The notes beneath the pieces were generated by a model. It searched no databases. It saw only the letters and a program-made list of their open reading frames with translations, and was not told the origin of the DNA. From contig CAVOGE010000007.1 of the NCBI GenBank assembly GCA_963695195.1, positions 496,001 to 560,000 of the forward strand: DNA of 64,000 nt, read 5' to 3'. The stretch is from CF-167 sp963695195. Lineage in GTDB: Bacteria; Chloroflexota; Limnocylindria; QHBO01. The number at the start of each line of letters is the position of its first letter. Positions within the stretch are counted from its first letter, which is position 1. Positions 33,972 to 41,857 of this stretch are shown in pieces. Both the position numbers and the translations under genes were made by a program.

Positions 33972-34448
33972 TTGGGACTTCGACTTGTGCGCGTCGACGA
34001 TCGGCTCATTCACGGGCAGGTTGTCGCCATCTGGCTGAAAGCGCTGGGAGCCAAGCGGATCGTCATCGTCGACGACGTGACCGCGAAGGACGACTTCCTG
34101 CGCGAGGTGATCGAGCTGACGGCCCCCAGTGGGGTCCCGGTGGAGATCCACGACCTGGCGAGCGGAACGGATCGAGTGCGGCAGGTGGCCGCACACCCGG
34201 ATCCGGCGTTCGTCATCCTCAGGACGCCAGTCACCGCGCTGCGCCTGCGCGAGGCAGGCATCGAGTTCCCCGTGCTGAACGTCGGCGGACTCGGGGCAGG
34301 CCCGGGCCGCAAGCCTCTCTACCGGAACATCTCGGCCTCGCCCGATGAGCTGGAGGCGATGCGCCAGCTCGAGCGGATGGGGACCACCGTCGAACTCCGC
34401 ATCGTGGAGAACGACCGCCCCACCATGTTTGCATCGGTAGACAAGTAA
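33972..34448 (+). CDS. PTS mannose/fructose/sorbose-family IIB component
   Basis: IIB domain (158 aa) that passes phosphate from IIA to the sugar. The active-site motif RVDDRLIHGQVV contains His14, and ISASPDELEAMRQLERMGT occurs near the C-terminus. The start is TTG 33972 with GGGAGG 5 nt upstream. The upstream gap holds a second SD-like AAAGGAGG (about 33927) without a start codon at proper distance. The sugar specificity of this family cannot be read from IIB sequence. Confidence 0.93.
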   Translation: MGLRLVRVDDRLIHGQVVAIWLKALGAKRIVIVDDVTAKDDFLREVIELTAPSGVPVEIHDLASGTDRVRQVAAHPDPAFVILRTPVTALRLREAGIEFPVLNVGGLGAGPGRKPLYRNISASPDELEAMRQLERMGTTVELRIVENDRPTMFASVDK

Positions 34449-34486
34449 CCGGAGGGTTCAGTGGAAGCGATTGCGAGGTGCGCGTC

Positions 34487-35380
34487 ATGGAACGCGTGAA
34501 CGGCTCGCGGCGCCCGACCGGAATTGCGGCTGCCATCAGCGTTGCCCTCTTCGGCACGCTGGTGATCGCCAGCCCGGTCTTCGGCGCCAACGGCGATGAC
34601 ACCGGGGTCAGCCTGGTCCAGGCGATCCTGATCGGTCTCGGGTACTACCTGTCCAACAGCCCATGGCTCGCCGGCAACGGTGGGTTCTTCGGCCTGTACC
34701 GGCCACTCGTCGCCGGATTCCTGGTCGGCGTGATCATGGGCGACCCGGTGGAGGGCGCCAAGATCGGTGCCGCCATCAACATCCTGTACCTGGGCTTCAT
34801 CTCCGCCGGTGGCTCGATTCCGGCCGATCCGTCGGTGGCCGGCTGGGTCGGCACCGCGCTGGCCATGGGTGGCGGGCTGGATGCCAACTCGGCGATCACG
34901 CTGGGTGTGGCGGTCGGACTGCTCGGCACCTTCGTATTCTTCACCCGGATGAGCGTGGACGCGGTCTTCGCTCACTGGGCCGATGCCCGCGCGGAAGCGG
35001 GTGATATCTCCGGCGTATCCAGGATGAACTGGCTACCGCCGCAGATCTTCCTGTTCGTCATCAGCTTCTTCCCGGCGACAATCGCGGTCTACGCGGGCGC
35101 GCCGGTGGTTGGTGACGCGATCACCTGGCTGCAGGCCAACCTGCCGTGGTTCCTCAAGGGACTGCAGATCTCCGGCGGCATGCTGCCGGCCATCGGCCTC
35201 GCGATGAACATGCGCTTCATCTTCCGCGGTCCGGTGGTTCCCTACTTCTTCATCGGCTACATCCTGTCGGTGGCCGCTGCCGGAGGCCTGAATATCGTGG
35301 CCGTCGGCATCATCGGCGCCGCACTGGCGTTCCTCCACGTTTCGTTCGTGGGGCCGTCGATGCTGAAGAAGGAGGCCTGA
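34487..35380 (+). CDS. PTS mannose/fructose/sorbose-family IIC component
   Basis: Integral membrane IIC subunit (297 aa) forming the sugar channel with IID. The core begins SLVQAILIGLGYYLSNSPW and runs through FLVGVIMGDPVEGAKIGAAI, where the Gly-Asp-Pro loop is typical, with about eight membrane segments in all. The first 35 residues are unusual: a basic start followed by a hydrophobic stretch ending IASPVFGA, resembling a signal peptide. ATG 34487 has GAGG 8 nt upstream; GTG 34478 is an alternative. A good GGAGG before GTG 34461 leads only to a 12-codon frame. Confidence 0.92.
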   Translation: MERVNGSRRPTGIAAAISVALFGTLVIASPVFGANGDDTGVSLVQAILIGLGYYLSNSPWLAGNGGFFGLYRPLVAGFLVGVIMGDPVEGAKIGAAINILYLGFISAGGSIPADPSVAGWVGTALAMGGGLDANSAITLGVAVGLLGTFVFFTRMSVDAVFAHWADARAEAGDISGVSRMNWLPPQIFLFVISFFPATIAVYAGAPVVGDAITWLQANLPWFLKGLQISGGMLPAIGLAMNMRFIFRGPVVPYFFIGYILSVAAAGGLNIVAVGIIGAALAFLHVSFVGPSMLKKEA

Positions 35381-35381
35381 G

Positions 35382-36287
35382 ATGGGCTCCGAATACATGG
35401 GCAAGCCCGAGGTCAAGCTGGAGCGGTCTGACGTCCAGCGAGCGTTCTGGCTGTGGACCTTCTTCAGCCACGCTAACTACAACTATGAGCGGCTTCAGGG
35501 GACGGCCTTCGCGCAGTCGATGACGCCGATCATCCGGAAGCTCTACCACACCCCCGAAGAGATCAAGGCGGCGCTCAAGCGGCACCTGGTCTTCTTCAAT
35601 ACCGAGCCGAATGTCGGCGGCGTCATCCATGGTGCCGTGATCGCCATGGAGGAGCAGCGGGCGAACGGCGCCGACATCGACGACGACGCCATCAACGGAG
35701 TGAAGACCGGGCTGATGGGTCCACTCGCCGGGGTCGGCGACACGATCACCCAGGGCACCATCACCCCGATCCTGCTGTCGGTGGGCATCAGCCTCGCGGC
35801 GGCAGGAAACTGGATCGGGGCGCCGCTCTACTTCGTGCTCGAAGTGGGGATCATGTTGTCCCTGGCCTACTTCTTCTGGATGCAGGGCTACGATCGCGGC
35901 CGCGAGGGCGTGACCGGTCTGCTCCGCTCCGGACTGCTCGACCGAGTTGTGCTCGGCGCAGGCGTGCTCGGAAACGTGGTGCTGGGCGCATTGACTGCCC
36001 AGTTCGTCCACGTCTTTGTGACCCTGCAGTTGACCATCGACGAATCCCAGTTCGAGCTGTACAAGCTGCTCGGCAGCATCCTGCCGGGGCTGCTCCCCCT
36101 GCTCTTCACCTTGATGACCTGGTGGCTGCTCGCACGGAAGCGAGTCTCACCGATCTGGCTGCTGCTCATCTACGTGGTGGTGGCGATGGTCGGTGCCTAT
36201 CCCTTCTGGGGCGATCAGGCCTGCCCGTCGATCCTCAACCCGTTCTTCCAGCCCGACTACTGCGTGCCCGCACCGCCGGCCGCCTGA
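35382..36287 (+). CDS. PTS mannose/fructose/sorbose-family IID component
   Basis: IID subunit (301 aa), which pairs with IIC in the membrane. Typical features are the amphipathic N-terminus DVQRAFWLWTFFSHANYNYE, YHTPEEIKAALKRHLVFFNT, then MEEQRANG and the conserved GPLAGVGDTITQGTITPILL, before C-terminal membrane spans. The ATG follows the IIC stop by 1 nt with GGAGG upstream, so translation is coupled. It is the last gene of the PTS operon; a strong hairpin follows at 36312. Confidence 0.94.
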   Translation: MGSEYMGKPEVKLERSDVQRAFWLWTFFSHANYNYERLQGTAFAQSMTPIIRKLYHTPEEIKAALKRHLVFFNTEPNVGGVIHGAVIAMEEQRANGADIDDDAINGVKTGLMGPLAGVGDTITQGTITPILLSVGISLAAAGNWIGAPLYFVLEVGIMLSLAYFFWMQGYDRGREGVTGLLRSGLLDRVVLGAGVLGNVVLGALTAQFVHVFVTLQLTIDESQFELYKLLGSILPGLLPLLFTLMTWWLLARKRVSPIWLLLIYVVVAMVGAYPFWGDQACPSILNPFFQPDYCVPAPPAA

Positions 36288-36311
36288 GTCGGTTGTCTGG
36301 CAACCACCCCA

Positions 36312-36344
36312 CCGATGGCCCGGGCGCAATGCCCGGGCCATCGG
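36312..36344 (+). terminator. Strong hairpin after the PTS operon
   Basis: Perfect 14-bp stem CCGATGGCCCGGGC / GCCCGGGCCATCGG with a 5-nt loop GCAAT, 24 nt after the IID stop. There is no T-run, so termination may need Rho, or the structure may protect the PTS mRNA 3' end. It separates the PTS operon from the eamA gene, which has its own ribosome site. Confidence 0.6.
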
Positions 36345-36361
36345 ACTGACACGGAGGATTC

Positions 36362-37345
36362 GTGACCACTCACCACGCGGCCAGAGGCTTCGCACGGCTC
36401 GGCCGTGGCGAGTCATGGGCCCTGATCACCGCACTCGCCTACACCGCCACCAATCTCCTGCTGCGCGCTGCGGCGGTCGAGATCGACCCATGGCTCGGCT
36501 CGATGCTGCGCCAGGTGCCGGTCTTCGCCCTCGCCTGGGGCGTCGTGATCATCGGCCGGCGGGCCGAGGTCGTGCCCTGGTCGGCGCAGTTCCTGGGCTG
36601 GCAGTTTGCCATCGCCCTGATCGTGGGCGGCACCGTCAGCTTCGTGATCGGCAACCTGTTCTACTTCAACGCGCTCGCCACCGGCGGCCTGGGGGTCACC
36701 GCCTCGGGTGCCCAGGCCGGCATCATCCTGACCGCCCTGCTCGTCGGACTGCTGGCCCTCGGTGAGCGACCATCGCGGCAGGTCCTGGCAGGCGCGGCGG
36801 TCCTTGTCGGCGGGCTGGGGCTCATCGGTCTGGCGCGCGGCGCCGCGGTCGAGGGATGGCTCGCCGGCCTGGCGTTCGCCCTGGGCGCGGGCGCCAGTTA
36901 CGCCATCTCGAACGTGCTCACCCGCCTGGTGCAGCGCACGCGACCGACCACCTTCGTTGCGCTGGCCGGGACCAGCTTCGGCGGACTCGTGCCCCTGTTG
37001 CTCATCCAGATCGTCCGCGGCGGCGGCAACCCGATCGACGGTGCCGAAGCGGAACAGGTCCTGATCGTGCTGGCGGCCGGCTGCTTCAACGCGCTCGCCC
37101 TGCTGGGGATCGTGCAGTCGATGCGCTACACCACGGTCGCCATCGCCAGCAGCATCCAGAGCTCCACGGTCGTCTTCTCGTACGTGGCGGCGGTCATCCT
37201 GTTCGCCGAGAGCAGCGTCCCACTGATGGTGGCCGGAGTCTCGACGGTGGCGGTCGGCATCGTGATCAGCCAGCTCGGTCGCCGCCCACCTCCGGCCGTG
37301 CCTGATCCGGCCGCTACTCCCCCAGCGGGCCGAGCGGCGTCGTGA
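36362..37345 (+). CDS. EamA/DMT-family transporter
   Basis: Drug/metabolite transporter superfamily protein (327 aa) with about ten membrane segments in two repeated EamA halves (about 18-140 and 165-300). Typical features are the early WALITALAYTATNLLLRAA, a SGAQAGIILTALLVGLLALGE motif closing the first half, and IQSSTVVFSYVAAVILFAES closing the second. The C-terminus is Pro-rich and cytosolic. GTG start with GGAGG 5 nt upstream. Substrate unknown. Its 3' end overlaps the convergent glyoxalase gene by 32 nt. Confidence 0.9.
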   Translation: MTTHHAARGFARLGRGESWALITALAYTATNLLLRAAAVEIDPWLGSMLRQVPVFALAWGVVIIGRRAEVVPWSAQFLGWQFAIALIVGGTVSFVIGNLFYFNALATGGLGVTASGAQAGIILTALLVGLLALGERPSRQVLAGAAVLVGGLGLIGLARGAAVEGWLAGLAFALGAGASYAISNVLTRLVQRTRPTTFVALAGTSFGGLVPLLLIQIVRGGGNPIDGAEAEQVLIVLAAGCFNALALLGIVQSMRYTTVAIASSIQSSTVVFSYVAAVILFAESSVPLMVAGVSTVAVGIVISQLGRRPPPAVPDPAATPPAGRAAS

Positions 37346-37733
37346 AGCGCACGAAATAGCCGTCGGGGTCGGCGATCCGGAAGTCGGTCGCTCCCCAGCT
37401 GCGCTTGACCACCTCGCGGACAACGCAGCCCATCTCGGTGGCGGTGGCATACAGGTGGCGGAGGTCATCCTCGTCGGTCACGTCGATGCTCACCTCCACG
37501 CCGACTCCCCGCGGGAAACGGTCGAGGTGGGGTGTGAAGTAGTGCTCGTGATCCCGGGCGTAGGCGTCGTGCTGCAGCCCCAGACGTGACCCTGATCGAT
37601 CGATCAGCGCCCAACCCTCCCAGCGGCGCACCTGGGTGAACCCCAGCCGACCGTAGAACTCGATCGCGCGGTCGAGGTCGCTGACGAAGAACTCGGCGCG
37701 CGTCAGCAGGGCCGGTGGCGCGCCGGTGTCCAT
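37314..37733 (-). CDS. Glyoxalase/VOC-superfamily protein
   Basis: Single VOC (vicinal oxygen chelate) domain of 139 aa with two beta-alpha-beta-beta-beta modules: AEFFVSDLDRAIEFYGRLGF and VVREVVKRSWGATDFRIADP, ending DGYFVRFTTP. The family includes lyases, dioxygenases and resistance proteins, so the reaction is open. ATG 37733 lies 5 nt after the aldehyde dehydrogenase stop; the longer open frame toward 38054 lies inside that gene. Being last in the dehydrogenase-aldolase-ALDH operon, it may remove a reactive aldehyde. Confidence 0.85.
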   Translation of the reverse strand: MDTGAPPALLTRAEFFVSDLDRAIEFYGRLGFTQVRRWEGWALIDRSGSRLGLQHDAYARDHEHYFTPHLDRFPRGVGVEVSIDVTDEDDLRHLYATATEMGCVVREVVKRSWGATDFRIADPDGYFVRFTTPLGPLGE

Positions 37734-37738
37734 CGGTC

Positions 37739-39250
37739 CTATGACGGCTCGCCGATCCGGGTGAAGACGTTCTTGGCCTGCATGTACTTCTCCATGCCGA
37801 CCCCGCCCAGTCCGGACTGCTTGTAGCCGTGCGACGGCGCCTCGAGAACGCCGGGGCTGAACCACTGGTTCACGTAGACCTGCCCGGCCTTGAGGCCGCG
37901 CGCCAGGTAGGCGGCGCGGTCGAGGTCCGAGGTGAAGAGGCCACTTGCCAACCCGTAGCTGGTGTCGTTGGCGATCCCGAGCGCCTCCGACAACGTGTCG
38001 AACGGCTGGAGGGCCACCACCGGTCCGAAGATCTCCTCGCGCATGATCCGGCATGACGGGGAGACATCCGCGAAGACGGTCGGCGGGATGAACGTGCTGA
38101 TCGAGCGCTCCGCGTCCGCGTACGGCTCGCCACCGGTGACCAGCCGCCCCTCGCTCTTCCCGATGCCGATGTACTCCCAGACCTTGCCGGCGTGCCCACT
38201 GCTGATCACCGGACCGAGTTCAGTCTCGGTGTCGAGTGGATCGCCGACACGCATGGCCGCTCCGGCAGTGGCCAGCCGCTCAACGAACTCGTCGTAGACG
38301 CCGCGCTGGACGAGGATCCGCGAGCCGCATACGCAGATCTGGCCGGTATTGCCGAACGCGCCGAGCTTGCTCCAGAAGACGGCACTCTCGAGGTTGGCAT
38401 CGTCGCAGACGATGTTCGGGTTCTTGCCGCCGAGCTCCAGGCTGACGCGTTTCACCTGCGACGCGGCGAGCTCGAGGATGCGGGTCCCCGCCTCCACGCC
38501 ACCGGTGAACGAGATCATGTCCACGCCTGGATCGCCGACCAGTGCCTCACCGACCACCGGACCAGGACCAGCCACGACGCTGATCGTGCCGGGCGGCATG
38601 TCGAGTCCGGCGAGCAGCTGCGCCAGGCGCATGAAGGTGAGTGATGCCATCTGCGCCGGCTTCATGATCGCCGCGTTGCCGGCGGCGAGGATGGCAGCCA
38701 TCCGCTGCACGCCGGTCCACAGCGGACCGTTCCACGGCAGGATCTCCGCGACCACCCCGAGTGGCTCGAGGTACTCGTGGTGGATCACCGAGCTGTCGGG
38801 CATGGTCGCCGCCCGGCCCGTGATCGCCTGGGCACGCCCTGCGAAGAAGCGCAGGGCGTCGAGCGAGATGCTGATGTCGCTGTAGTGGACACTGGCGATC
38901 GGCTTGCCGGCGTCGACCGCCTCGAGGAAGGCGAGCTCGTCGGCATGCGTCTCGATGACCGTCGCAATCTGCTCCAGCAGCTTGGCGCGCTCCCGGCCGG
39001 TGGTGCGGCCCCAGTCGCCATCTGCCGCGGCCCGCGCGCCGCGCACCGCGGCCGCCACGTCGGTCGGCCCCGCCAGAGCAATCCGAGCGACCGCCCGGTC
39101 GTCCCGCGGCGAGACGGCATCAAAGGTCGCCCCGTCGGCAGCCTGGCGCAGGCTGCCACCGATCAGGAGCGGGTACGGGTCTGGGCTGATCAGCGCCCAG
39201 CGCGGATCGGCCGCGTATCGGTCAGTCCGAGCGGGGGCCGCGGTTGCCAT
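37739..39250 (-). CDS. NAD(P)-dependent aldehyde dehydrogenase
   Basis: Aldehyde dehydrogenase (503 aa). Catalytic residues are Asn174 (LPWNGP), Glu272 (LELGGKNP) and Cys306 (NTGQICVCGSR). The C-terminal SGLGGVGMEKYMQAKNV helix is typical. The substrate is not defined; betaine-aldehyde, succinate-semialdehyde and sugar-derived aldehydes are all oxidised by near relatives. It starts 2 nt after the aldolase gene, so an aldehyde released by that aldolase is the logical substrate. This is inference from context. Confidence 0.93.
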   Translation of the reverse strand: MATAAPARTDRYAADPRWALISPDPYPLLIGGSLRQAADGATFDAVSPRDDRAVARIALAGPTDVAAAVRGARAAADGDWGRTTGRERAKLLEQIATVIETHADELAFLEAVDAGKPIASVHYSDISISLDALRFFAGRAQAITGRAATMPDSSVIHHEYLEPLGVVAEILPWNGPLWTGVQRMAAILAAGNAAIMKPAQMASLTFMRLAQLLAGLDMPPGTISVVAGPGPVVGEALVGDPGVDMISFTGGVEAGTRILELAASQVKRVSLELGGKNPNIVCDDANLESAVFWSKLGAFGNTGQICVCGSRILVQRGVYDEFVERLATAGAAMRVGDPLDTETELGPVISSGHAGKVWEYIGIGKSEGRLVTGGEPYADAERSISTFIPPTVFADVSPSCRIMREEIFGPVVALQPFDTLSEALGIANDTSYGLASGLFTSDLDRAAYLARGLKAGQVYVNQWFSPGVLEAPSHGYKQSGLGGVGMEKYMQAKNVFTRIGEPS

Positions 39251-39252
39251 GG

Positions 39253-40020
39253 CTAGACCGCCGCCGGCAGCTCGACGCGCGCCAGCGCCTCGTCGACGCT
39301 TGCGCCGTCGTGGAGCACCGCGGCGATCGCCGCCGTCATCTTGCCCGGGGTCGGGTGGGTCCAGATGTTGGTGCCGAAGGCGACGCCGGACGCGCCGGCC
39401 ACGATGACCGCGTCGTACACCACCTGCAGCACGTCGCGCGCCGAGTTCATCTTGGGTCCGCCCAGGACGACCACCGGGACACCGGCGTTCTCGATGACCA
39501 GACGCATCGACTCAGGGTCACCGGTGTAGAAGGTCTTGATCATGTCGGCGCCCATCTCGACGCCGATTCGGGCCCCGGCGGCGATCTTCTCGGGCGTATG
39601 CAGGTCGCGTCGTCCGAACCCCCCGGGCACGGTCTCCGCGATGTACGGCAGGCCATAGCGGGCGCACATGGCGCCGAGTGCCCCGGCCTCGTTCACCGAG
39701 TTATCCTCGCCGAACGGATAGACCATCACCTTGAGCGCGTCGGCACCCACCGCCAGCGCCCGCTCGACGACGTGCTCCAGGAGCGGCGGCGAGGTTGGCA
39801 CGCTGGCGATCAGCGCCGCCGGACCGATCTGGTCGGCGTACAGGGTCGCGGAACCGAGGGGCACCAGGAAGGCATCGGCGCCGTTTGCCACTGCGGTGGC
39901 GCAGGTGTCGCCGTAGTTGGCCAGTGCCGGGACGGGGGCGTCCAGGAAGCTGGTGTGGTCCATGGCCACGATGAACAGGTGGCCGTCGGCCGGCATCAGC
40001 CGGCGCATCCGTCGCTTCAT
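39253..40020 (-). CDS. Class I aldolase of the DeoC/LacD/FbaB type
   Basis: TIM-barrel Schiff-base aldolase (255 aa) of the group containing LsrF, archaeal FbaB and YihT-like enzymes. The AMDHTSFLDAP motif near the N-terminus, VYPFGEDNSVNEAGAL in the middle, and Lys162 in GADMIKTFYTG (likely Schiff-base lysine) are visible, then VVLGGPKMNS for phosphate binding. The exact substrate is open: a sugar phosphate, or a 3-hydroxy-2,4-dione as for LsrF. SD GAGGAGA lies upstream of ATG 40020. It is flanked by a dehydrogenase and an aldehyde dehydrogenase, fitting a sugar breakdown module. Confidence 0.88.
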   Translation of the reverse strand: MKRRMRRLMPADGHLFIVAMDHTSFLDAPVPALANYGDTCATAVANGADAFLVPLGSATLYADQIGPAALIASVPTSPPLLEHVVERALAVGADALKVMVYPFGEDNSVNEAGALGAMCARYGLPYIAETVPGGFGRRDLHTPEKIAAGARIGVEMGADMIKTFYTGDPESMRLVIENAGVPVVVLGGPKMNSARDVLQVVYDAVIVAGASGVAFGTNIWTHPTPGKMTAAIAAVLHDGASVDEALARVELPAAV

Positions 40021-40048
40021 GCTGGGTGATCTCCTCTTCTTGGGGGCG

Positions 40049-41140
40049 TCAGGGATTGACGATCATTCGGTAGGTGCCCGGCTCGATCGACGCGTCCAGC
40101 GCCGCGCGCAACTCGCCGAGGGGGAAGCTGCGCTGGATGAGTGGCCGCAGGTCCACGCCGCCGAGTCCGATCAGGCGGCTGGCGACCTCGAAATCGACCT
40201 GCTCACTGGAGAGCGAGCCGATCACCCCGGTCTCCCGGTTGTGCATCAGGTTCGGGTCGATCTCGAGCGGCGTCATCGGATGAGCCGATGCGAACAGCAT
40301 CAGGCGACCGCGGTCCGCAATCATGGCCATCGCCTGCTCGTTGGCCTTTCCCGACCCGAACGCGGTGATGACGTGGTCGGCGCCGCGCCCATCGGTCAAC
40401 TCCTTGACCCGCGCCACCGGATCCTCGGCGGAGGCGTCGATCAGGACGTCGGCGCCCAGCTCCTTTGCCTTGGCCAGGCGGTCTGCGTCAATCTCGCTGA
40501 CGATCACGCGCGCCCCGTGCTTCTTGAGGGCGATCACGTTCATGAGCCCCATCACGCCGGCACCGATCACCACGGCGTCGTCGGCAACACCGACTCCCAG
40601 CAACCGCACCGCGTGCAGCGCGCACGAGAGCGGCTCGGCCAGGCAGGCCTCGTCGAAGGAGACCGCCGGGTCGAACGTGTAGATGCCCGAGGCGGGGTGC
40701 GTCTTGTACTCGGCGAAGCCGCCGGGTCCCCACACGTCGCCGTAGGTCGGAGCGCCGCCGTAGTGCTGCTTGCAGGCGCGGTCACGTCCGGTGCGGCACC
40801 AGTGGCACTGTCCGCATGCCGACGATCCGATGATCACGTGATCGCCGATGGCGAACTGGTCGCTCACGCCCGGGCCGATCTCCACGATCTCGCCGGCCAT
40901 CTCGTGGCCACCCAGGAACGGGAACTTGTTGGACTGCTGCCCAGAGTAGCTCCGCTGCTCCCAGGTGCAGATCGCCGTGGCCCGGATGCGGACCAGGACC
41001 TGGTTGACCGCCGGGCGGGGCATCGCGACCTCGCGGATCTCGATCTCGCCGGGGCCGGTCATCACGCCGATGCGCATCTGCTCATCAAGGGCCGGCGCGG
41101 AGGTCCCTGCCCCACGCGTCGCGACCACGGTTTCGGTCAT
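40049..41140 (-). CDS. Zinc-dependent medium-chain dehydrogenase
   Basis: Zinc MDR dehydrogenase (363 aa). Catalytic-zinc residues are Cys58 and His79-Glu80; the structural zinc site has Cys109, Cys112, Cys115 and Cys123. The nucleotide-binding motif is GAGVMGL followed by an acidic Glu (IVSEIDADRL), suggesting NAD. The family spans sorbitol, threonine and inositol dehydrogenases. An N-terminal extension of about 20 residues precedes the fold. SD GAGGTGAT lies just before the ATG. First gene of the minus-strand catabolic operon, behind the operator-like motif at 41198. Confidence 0.92.
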   Translation of the reverse strand: MTETVVATRGAGTSAPALDEQMRIGVMTGPGEIEIREVAMPRPAVNQVLVRIRATAICTWEQRSYSGQQSNKFPFLGGHEMAGEIVEIGPGVSDQFAIGDHVIIGSSACGQCHWCRTGRDRACKQHYGGAPTYGDVWGPGGFAEYKTHPASGIYTFDPAVSFDEACLAEPLSCALHAVRLLGVGVADDAVVIGAGVMGLMNVIALKKHGARVIVSEIDADRLAKAKELGADVLIDASAEDPVARVKELTDGRGADHVITAFGSGKANEQAMAMIADRGRLMLFASAHPMTPLEIDPNLMHNRETGVIGSLSSEQVDFEVASRLIGLGGVDLRPLIQRSFPLGELRAALDASIEPGTYRMIVNP

Positions 41141-41197
41141 ACCATCACCTCATCAATTCGGGCGACGGTAAGGGCAACCGCCGCACGGGCAACGTGT

Positions 41198-41234
41198 CGC
41201 AAGAATTTGCTGCAAGTATTCTACGGGTCATAAT
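41198..41234. promoter_or_regulatory. Divergent promoter region with operator-like GCAA-N4-TTGC motif
   Basis: CGCAAGAATTTGCT (41198-41211) matches the right half of the PTS operator (CGCAAGTTTTTGCA, 33402-33415) at 11 of 14 positions and keeps the palindromic core GCAA-N4-TTGC. On the + strand, TTGCTG (41207-41212) and CATAAT (41229-41234), 16 bp apart, form a possible promoter for the LUD gene. The dehydrogenase operon reads in the other direction. Confidence 0.55.
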
Positions 41235-41245
41235 GCGATTCGTCC

Positions 41246-41857
41246 ATGCGTGAATTCGACGAGGTTGCGGCCGCCGCGAGCGTGGAGCGCGCGATGGTCG
41301 CGCTGCAGGCCAACGGGATCGAGGCCGAGCTGGTCCCTGATGGGGCAGCGGCGCGGGCACGCGTTCTGGAGTTGATCCTGCCCGGCGCGCAGGTGATGCT
41401 CGGCACCTCGCGGACGCTGGAGCTGACCGGCCTGGTCTCCGAGCTCGAGGAGAGCGGGCGCTACGACGCGGTGCGCCCCACCGTGCGAACCATGGATCGC
41501 GCCACGCAATCGGACCAGATACGCCGCCTCCGCTCCGCGCCCGATGTGGTGGTCGGCAGCGTGCATGCCGTCACCGAGAAGGGCGAGGTGGTGATCGCCT
41601 CCGAATCCGGCAGCCAGATGGCGCCGTACGTCTACGGAGCGAGGACCGTGATCTGGGTGGTCGGCACCCAGAAGGTTGTTCCCGACCTGGACACCGGGAT
41701 GCGGCGGGTCATGGAGTACGCCCTGCCACTTGAGGAGGATCGGGCGCAGCAGGCGTACGGCCGCGGCAGCGCCGCGAACAAGGTGCTCGTCATCAGTCGC
41801 GAGATTCGGCCGAACCGGATCCGGCTGATCTTCGTCGCGGAGGCGATCGGCTTCTAG
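41246..41857 (+). CDS. LUD-domain protein (LutC-like, DUF162)
   Basis: LUD domain of about 200 aa, the family of LutC and parts of LutB in the lactate-utilisation complex; many members are stand-alone with unknown role. Visible motifs are GAQVMLGTSRTLELTGLV, VVGSVHAVTEKGEVVIAS (the conserved acidic/Ser region), and TVIWVVGTQKVVPDLDTG. No Fe-S motifs are present and no lutA/lutB neighbours occur, so lactate oxidation is not supported. It is divergent from the dehydrogenase-aldolase operon and may share its regulation. Confidence 0.85.
   Translation: MREFDEVAAAASVERAMVALQANGIEAELVPDGAAARARVLELILPGAQVMLGTSRTLELTGLVSELEESGRYDAVRPTVRTMDRATQSDQIRRLRSAPDVVVGSVHAVTEKGEVVIASESGSQMAPYVYGARTVIWVVGTQKVVPDLDTGMRRVMEYALPLEEDRAQQAYGRGSAANKVLVISREIRPNRIRLIFVAEAIGF

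Noticed and set aside
34461..34499. An alternative IIC start at GTG 34461 with an excellent GGAGG
   Set aside because: That frame ends after 12 codons. It could be a short leader peptide, but nothing else supports it.
41246..41857. Naming the LUD-domain gene lutC
   Set aside because: No lutA or lutB, no Fe-S motifs, and the neighbours point to sugar rather than lactate metabolism.
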